Shown here: positions 60,116-64,000 of the stretch, in pieces
Numbering within the stretch: position 1 is the first letter of the stretch
Layout: each line of letters starts with the position of its first letter
NCBI RefSeq assembly: GCF_000372965.1
Contig: NZ_KB890024.1
Coordinates: 4,304,304 to 4,368,303, forward strand
Direction of reading: 5' to 3'
DNA: 64,000 nucleotides
Source: Hoeflea sp. 108
GTDB taxonomy: Bacteria; Pseudomonadota; Alphaproteobacteria; Rhizobiales; Rhizobiaceae
Position numbers and translations under genes: made by a program
The notes under the pieces: model-generated
Seen by the model: only the letters and a program-made list of their open reading frames with translations
Databases searched by the model: none
Told to the model about the DNA's origin: nothing

Positions 60116-61066
60116 TTACTGAACCATGATCAGGCGCTGCTCATCACGCTTCTCGGACCAGCTGCCGGCGTCGTAGGCCGGCTGCTTCTCGAGCTGGTCC
60201 TTGGTGAAGGTGGTGTAGAGATACTTGTTGCCTTCGGTGTCGACGAGGAAGGCGAGGTTGTCGCTACCGATGGCCACCTTCTTCTCGCCCATGCCAAGGA
60301 AGCCGCCGACATCGATGACATAGGCGTCGATCTTGCCATCGGCAGTCAGCAGGATGTCGCCGATCTTACCGATGCGGGCATCGTCGGTGCCATACACCGC
60401 CGCACCGACCATCTCCTCGGCGCGCATGTCGGCCGCAGGTAAGTCCTTCAGCGTAGACTTGTCGATCGCCGCCGTCTTGGTCGGATCGGTCGCGGTCGCA
60501 TCAGGGGTGACTGGAGCGGGTGTCGTCTGCTCTGCCGTCACCGGCGGCTTCGCTTCCGGCGTCACCGGCGCCTGTGCCGTCTGGTCGGCCATCGGGGCGG
60601 GCTCGGTCGCCGCAGTCGGCGCCGGGGCCGGATCATATGCGCGGCGATCGAAGTCGGGCATCGCCTGCAGTTGCTCCTTGGTCGTCGCCATCACCAGCCA
60701 GCGGTCACCGTTCTTCTCGGCCCAGTCGAACTCCTTGTACGGCAGGACGACGTTCTTCTGGCCAAGGCCGAGGAAACCGCCGACACCAATCACCAACTGG
60801 TCGGCCGTACCGTCGGCGGCGAGCACGATGTCGTTGACGCTGCCGATATTCTCGGCGTCATTGCCCGAGCCGTTATAGACCTTCTCGCCGATGATGTTGG
60901 TGGCGAGATAGCCGTCAGCGTGGGGAATGACAGCAGGAGCCGACGGCGTCGCTTCCATTGGTGCCGCTGGTGCGGGCGCCGGTGCCGGAGTGGTCGTGTC
61001 CTGCGCCATCGCGCCGGTGGAAATCAGGGCGGCGAGGGCCGTCGTAGCCAAGAGATTGCGGATCAT
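60116..61066 (-). CDS. PRC-barrel domain protein, exported
   Basis: A 316-aa protein with a signal peptide (MIRNLLATTALAALIS, cleavage AMA-Q). Two PRC-barrel modules (about 52-145 and 215-300), each with the VIGVGGFLGLGQK / VIDVGGFLGMGEK pattern, are joined by a Pro/Ala/Thr-rich linker. An EcfG-type promoter lies at 61158-61182. PRC-barrel proteins are common general-stress genes in rhizobia; the likely role is at the cell envelope under stress. Confidence 0.9.
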   Translation of the reverse strand: MIRNLLATTALAALISTGAMAQDTTTPAPAPAPAAPMEATPSAPAVIPHADGYLATNIIGEKVYNGSGNDAENIGSVNDIVLAADGTADQLVIGVGGFLGLGQKNVVLPYKEFDWAEKNGDRWLVMATTKEQLQAMPDFDRRAYDPAPAPTAATEPAPMADQTAQAPVTPEAKPPVTAEQTTPAPVTPDATATDPTKTAAIDKSTLKDLPAADMRAEEMVGAAVYGTDDARIGKIGDILLTADGKIDAYVIDVGGFLGMGEKKVAIGSDNLAFLVDTEGNKYLYTTFTKDQLEKQPAYDAGSWSEKRDEQRLIMVQ

Positions 61067-61157
61067 GTACTCTCTCCTCGTGCGTGTTCTTCATGCATAT
61101 GCCGCGCCTCGACCGGTTCTTCGCGGGATGGGTCCGGCGCGGCTCCTACGGGGTCAC

Positions 61158-61182
61158 AACGTCGTGATCCCCCGGGGGTTCC
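61158..61182 (-). promoter_or_regulatory. EcfG-type general-stress promoter for the PRC-barrel gene
   Basis: On the minus strand GGAAC (61182-61178), exactly 16 bp, then CGTT (61161-61158): a full match to the alphaproteobacterial EcfG/RpoE2 consensus, about 90 bp ahead of the PRC-barrel start. Confidence 0.85.
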
Positions 61183-61275
61183 GATCTTTTTCACCTTCGA
61201 TCTTGCAGATGAAAGCCGGATACGGCTTGGTGGACGCGCAGTGCATTTCGAAAAACATCATTATACAACAATATC

Positions 61276-61400
61276 TTAACTCGGCATTGTCGCCGTCAGA
61301 GAGATTGCCGCAGCAAGCAGCAACCCGGAGATCAGCATCAGCAGCAGATGTCGTCCTCGGCCGCCCTGGCGGGCGTTTCGAGCTGAAAAGTCCTGGTCAT
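61276..61400 (-). CDS. Two coupled tiny ORFs or one frameshifted small membrane protein
   Basis: ATG 61400, preceded by GAGGAAA at ideal spacing, opens a 20-codon frame (MTRTFQLETPARAAEDDICC) ending in TGA at 61338. That TGA overlaps an ATG (TGATG), which opens a second 20-codon hydrophobic frame (MLISGLLLAAAISL...). A single frameshift at CTGCTGCTG would join them into one roughly 40-aa protein with a C-terminal helix. Either a translationally coupled pair, a programmed shift, or a sequencing error. The flanking parts of 61067-61524 hold the EcfG promoter and nothing else clear. Confidence 0.4.
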
Positions 61401-61524
61401 GACAATGTTTCCTCGTTGATAGTCATGGGGCCAAGGTGAGCCTGCCGGCATGGTGCCAGTTTGTCCGGCCAAGGCTTTTCAACTTGGATATAGGCGGCTA
61501 GTTTTCTGCGACTGAGGGGTAGCC

Positions 61525-62988
61525 GTGCAGGACAACGAGACCGTCGCAGCTCACAAGGCCGACAGCGAACGCGTGGAACCGCGCGACGCCGCCAACGCCC
61601 CTGCGGCGCAGCTCAAGATGCCGGCCGACGCAGATTTCGACCGCCTGACCGCCCTTGCCGCCGCAGCCAGCCGCTCGCCCGCAGCCCTGCTTGCCTTGGC
61701 GGAGGGTGAGGGCTTGGCCGTCAGGTCGCGGTTCGGTGTCGAGGCCACGACAGCACAAGATGTGCTCCGGCAGATTGAGAACGTTGCCGACACGCCCGCC
61801 CCGGACACCGCCAGGCTGCCGTTTCATTTCGAGCTTCCGATCCTCGTGTCGGGCACTCAGGTAGGCAAGCTCGTCGTTTTCAGTTCCGAACCGCGGTCGG
61901 ACCTCGACGCGGACGAGATCGGATACCTGACGTCACTGGCAGCGCTCGCAGCCAGCCTGATCGCGCTGCGCGACCGCTCACATGCCGGCGCACGTGCCGA
62001 GGCGGCGCTCGTCCACGCCGAAACCCGCCGCGCTATCGCCCTTGAGGCTGCCGCGCTGGCGAGCTGGGTGTGGAACCCGCGCAGCGGCTCCATCGAATGC
62101 GACGCGCTGCTGCCGCAACTCTTCAACCTGCCGGCGGCAACCCGTATGCGGGCACGCGACGTGCTCGTCGCCATCGACCGCCGCGACATCGGCAAGACGC
62201 GCGCGCTGTTTCAGGAAGCGCTGGCCGGCAGCGACGACTACTCAGGCGAGTACCGTATCAGAGGCATCGACCCGCCGCGCTGGCTCGCCGCCCGCGGCCG
62301 CGTTGTCGAGCGCGATGCCAGCGGAAAGCCGACGCTGGTCTTCGGCGTCAACTACGACATCACCGAACGCCGGGCGACGGAGGAGCGTCAGCGCTTCCTG
62401 CTGCGCGAACTCAACCACCGCGTCAAGAACACGCTCGCCACCGTGCAGGCACTGGCAACGCAGACGGTGCGCCATGCCCGCGAGCCACGCGAGTTCCTTG
62501 ACGCCTTCAGCGAACGCCTGCGCGCGCTCGGTCTGGCCCATGGCCTTCTGTCGGAGCATGAATGGCGCGGCATCGGCATCCGCGAACTCACCCGCGTCGA
62601 GCTGACGCCCTTCGACGAAGCCGATGCGCCACGCATCGCCATCCTCGGCCAGGATGCGCTGCTGACACCCGACCAGGCACTCGGCCTCGCCCTGATCCTG
62701 CATGAGCTCGCCAGCAACGCATTGAAATACGGGGCCCTGTCGGTACCCGCAGGTCGGGTTTCCGTCGCCTGGATCATCCAGGGCGGCGCCGACGGCAAAC
62801 GGTTGGTGCTCGACTGGACCGAAAGTGGCGGGCCTGTCGTCACCCCGCCAAGCCGTCACGGCTTCGGCTCGATCCTCATCCGCCGCAGCCTGGCCAAGGT
62901 CATTTCAAGCGAAGTCAGGCACGAATATCTGCCCGAGGGCGTCCGCGCCCGCATCTCCATGCCCTTCGGCCAGCCGGCCGGGCACTGA
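61525..62988 (+). CDS. HWE-family sensor histidine kinase
   Basis: A 487-aa cytoplasmic kinase. A GAF-like region (about 35-150) and a PAS domain (about 165-285) precede the HWE dimerisation/phosphorylation helix with H298 in LLRELNHRVKNTLA and a HATPase_c domain (ILHELASNALKYGAL, HGFGSILI). It starts at GTG 61525 after GAGGGG. HWE/HisKA_2 kinases often act on PhyR in the general stress response of alphaproteobacteria; two neighbouring genes here have EcfG promoters, which makes that link plausible. Confidence 0.92.
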   Translation: MQDNETVAAHKADSERVEPRDAANAPAAQLKMPADADFDRLTALAAAASRSPAALLALAEGEGLAVRSRFGVEATTAQDVLRQIENVADTPAPDTARLPFHFELPILVSGTQVGKLVVFSSEPRSDLDADEIGYLTSLAALAASLIALRDRSHAGARAEAALVHAETRRAIALEAAALASWVWNPRSGSIECDALLPQLFNLPAATRMRARDVLVAIDRRDIGKTRALFQEALAGSDDYSGEYRIRGIDPPRWLAARGRVVERDASGKPTLVFGVNYDITERRATEERQRFLLRELNHRVKNTLATVQALATQTVRHAREPREFLDAFSERLRALGLAHGLLSEHEWRGIGIRELTRVELTPFDEADAPRIAILGQDALLTPDQALGLALILHELASNALKYGALSVPAGRVSVAWIIQGGADGKRLVLDWTESGGPVVTPPSRHGFGSILIRRSLAKVISSEVRHEYLPEGVRARISMPFGQPAGH

Positions 62989-63130
62989 CACAAGACTCTG
63001 GAGCAGACGCCGGAAGCGACTGCTCGGCAAAGCGAGATTGGCGAAAGATTGGAAGAAGGCGCGACCGGCGTCAGACCTGCACCATGCCAGCGTGGCAACC
63101 GGCCAACAGCACACCCGACAAGCCAGAGGC

Positions 63131-63583
63131 CTAGTCGCCCGCCACGCCGTCGCTGTCGTCTGGCTTGCGGTTTTCGCGATAGATCGCATAGGCGGCAAGC
63201 GCCACGACCGGACCGAGGACAGCGCCGATGCCGCCCTTGCTCCTCAGCAATGTCGGCAAGGCAGCCAGCACGGCGGATGTGCCAAGTGCCGCAAGGTCGG
63301 CGCGGCGACGTCGCCTGTCTTCCCTGACGCGCGCCGCCAACGCCAGTCTGTGCACAAGCAGGATTACAGCTGCCAGTACGAGAAAGCCGATGCCGAAGCC
63401 GATCGCTGCCTCCAGCGTCCCATAACGTCGGCCCGCCCAAACGAAGGCAGCCCCGACAAGAAACCCCACCCCGCACAGGCCCAGCAGAGCTGCTGACATA
63501 TAGGCGATCACCGCACCGCGGGCGCGGCGCATCCCGTAGCCAATCTCGCTCGATGCGATGGATGCAATCAGAGATGCCAGCAT
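63131..63583 (-). CDS. Holin-like / phage-holin-family membrane protein
   Basis: A 150-aa inner-membrane protein: an amphipathic N-terminus, two helices forming a hairpin (VIAYMSAALLGLCGVGFLVG, then IGFGIGFLVLAAVILLV), a basic Arg-rich loop (REDRRRRRAD) and one more helix. Proteins of this small family (phage_holin_3-like, YqjE-like) follow DUF883 genes in many Proteobacteria. It lies 20 bp after the DUF883 gene and is probably co-expressed from the EcfG promoter at 63961. Confidence 0.75.
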   Translation of the reverse strand: MLASLIASIASSEIGYGMRRARGAVIAYMSAALLGLCGVGFLVGAAFVWAGRRYGTLEAAIGFGIGFLVLAAVILLVHRLALAARVREDRRRRRADLAALGTSAVLAALPTLLRSKGGIGAVLGPVVALAAYAIYRENRKPDDSDGVAGD

Positions 63584-63603
63584 GGGTCCCCCGAACCGGC
63601 CGC

Positions 63604-63930
63604 TCAGCGCCGCGCCAGAAGCGCGACGAGGAAGCCGACGCCGGCCGCGATTGCGAGCGACGTCACTGGCTTCTCGCGCACCGCTGCCATCAATTGATCC
63701 TCGAGATCCCGGGCCGTGGCGCCGATGCTCTCCAGGGCAGCGTCGCCCTGGACCTTCAATTGCTCGGCGCCCTGGCTTGCAGCGCGCCGCGCCGCGTCGT
63801 AGCCATGCTCGCCGGTCAGTGCCAGCTGCTTGGTCAGCGCTTCGATATCGGCCTTCAATTGCTTGATGTCGGCTTCGAGGTCAGGGGCCGTCTTGGTCCC
63901 GTTTCCTTGCTTTCCAGCGGCAGCAGCCAT
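63604..63930 (-). CDS. DUF883 (YqjD/ElaB-like) membrane-anchored protein
   Basis: A 108-aa protein with a long amphipathic helix (LEADIKQLKADIEALTKQLA and QLKVQGDAALESIG) and a C-terminal membrane anchor (PVTSLAIAAGVGFLVALLAR) ending in Arg-Arg. E. coli members bind ribosomes at the inner membrane in stationary phase. A strong GAAGGAG precedes ATG 63930, and an EcfG-type promoter lies 31 bp ahead, fitting a stress role. Confidence 0.9.
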   Translation of the reverse strand: MAAAAGKQGNGTKTAPDLEADIKQLKADIEALTKQLALTGEHGYDAARRAASQGAEQLKVQGDAALESIGATARDLEDQLMAAVREKPVTSLAIAAGVGFLVALLARR

Positions 63931-63960
63931 GGTCTTGCTCCTTCAGTTCAACGGAGGCGA

Positions 63961-63985
63961 AACGCCTCGTGCGCATGTCGGTTCC
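63961..63985 (-). promoter_or_regulatory. EcfG-type general-stress promoter for DUF883 operon
   Basis: On the minus strand GGAAC (63985-63981), 16 bp, CGTT (63964-63961): a full match to the EcfG consensus. Confidence 0.85.
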
Positions 63986-64000
63986 GTCGATTTTCCAAAG

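Overview
The window reads as a chromosomal segment of a high-GC alphaproteobacterium of the order Hyphomicrobiales (Rhizobiales), most like Mesorhizobium, Aminobacter or relatives. The clues are the density of ABC importers, a two-subunit-III cytochrome oxidase locus of the Bradyrhizobium coxMNOP type, HWE-family kinase and PRC-barrel genes, and two promoters matching the alphaproteobacterial EcfG consensus GGAAC-N16-CGTT. No rRNA, tRNA, insertion sequence, prophage or CRISPR array was found.

Layout. 1-3.5 kb: a GntR-regulated operon (minus) with a PLP-dependent C-S lyase-like enzyme and the first genes of a sugar-type ABC importer. 3.6-11.5 kb: a divergent carbohydrate ABC locus (binding protein, two permeases and an M81 MlrC-like protein on minus; SDR, ATPase, RpiR regulator and an NTF2-like protein on plus). 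11.6-17.2 kb: RpiR regulator, FbpABC-type importer and a histidine phosphatase in one plus operon. 17.2-17.5 kb: a probable unassigned structured RNA. 17.6-24.4 kb: cytochrome c, DUF2189 protein, YbaK-like deacylase and a cytochrome c oxidase operon. 24.5-32 kb: a copper locus (copZ, copA, glutaredoxin, ferredoxin-type reductase, Cys-rich secreted protein, multicopper oxidase, cueR) in which three promoters carry the same CueR-type palindrome in a 19-bp spacer. 32.2-36.6 kb: another FbpABC-like importer. 37.3-49.4 kb: a LacI-regulated cluster joining an ABC importer with two binding-protein paralogues to five phosphohydrolase genes. 49.5-58.3 kb: L,D-transpeptidase, small secreted proteins, a two-component locus with one canonical and one degenerate response regulator, an SDR, and a quinone-detoxification-like operon. 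58.5-64 kb: a phosphonate monoester hydrolase/sulfatase, then probable general-stress genes (PRC-barrel, DUF883, holin-like) flanking an HWE histidine kinase.

The most interesting system is the 37.3-49.4 kb cluster. Copies of a palindrome TTGCACA-NN-TGTGCAA lie before the lacI-type gene, before one inositol-phosphatase gene, and twice (in weaker form) before the ABC permease, so one regulator probably controls the whole set. The gene content (FbpA-fold binding proteins, HAD, two IMPase-family, one dual-specificity-type and one calcineurin-type phosphatase) suggests import and stepwise dephosphorylation of a phosphorylated sugar or polyol. The AfuABC sugar-phosphate importers are a known precedent for the transporter part. 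The RpiR/histidine-phosphatase operon at 11.6-17.2 kb looks like a smaller version of the same idea.
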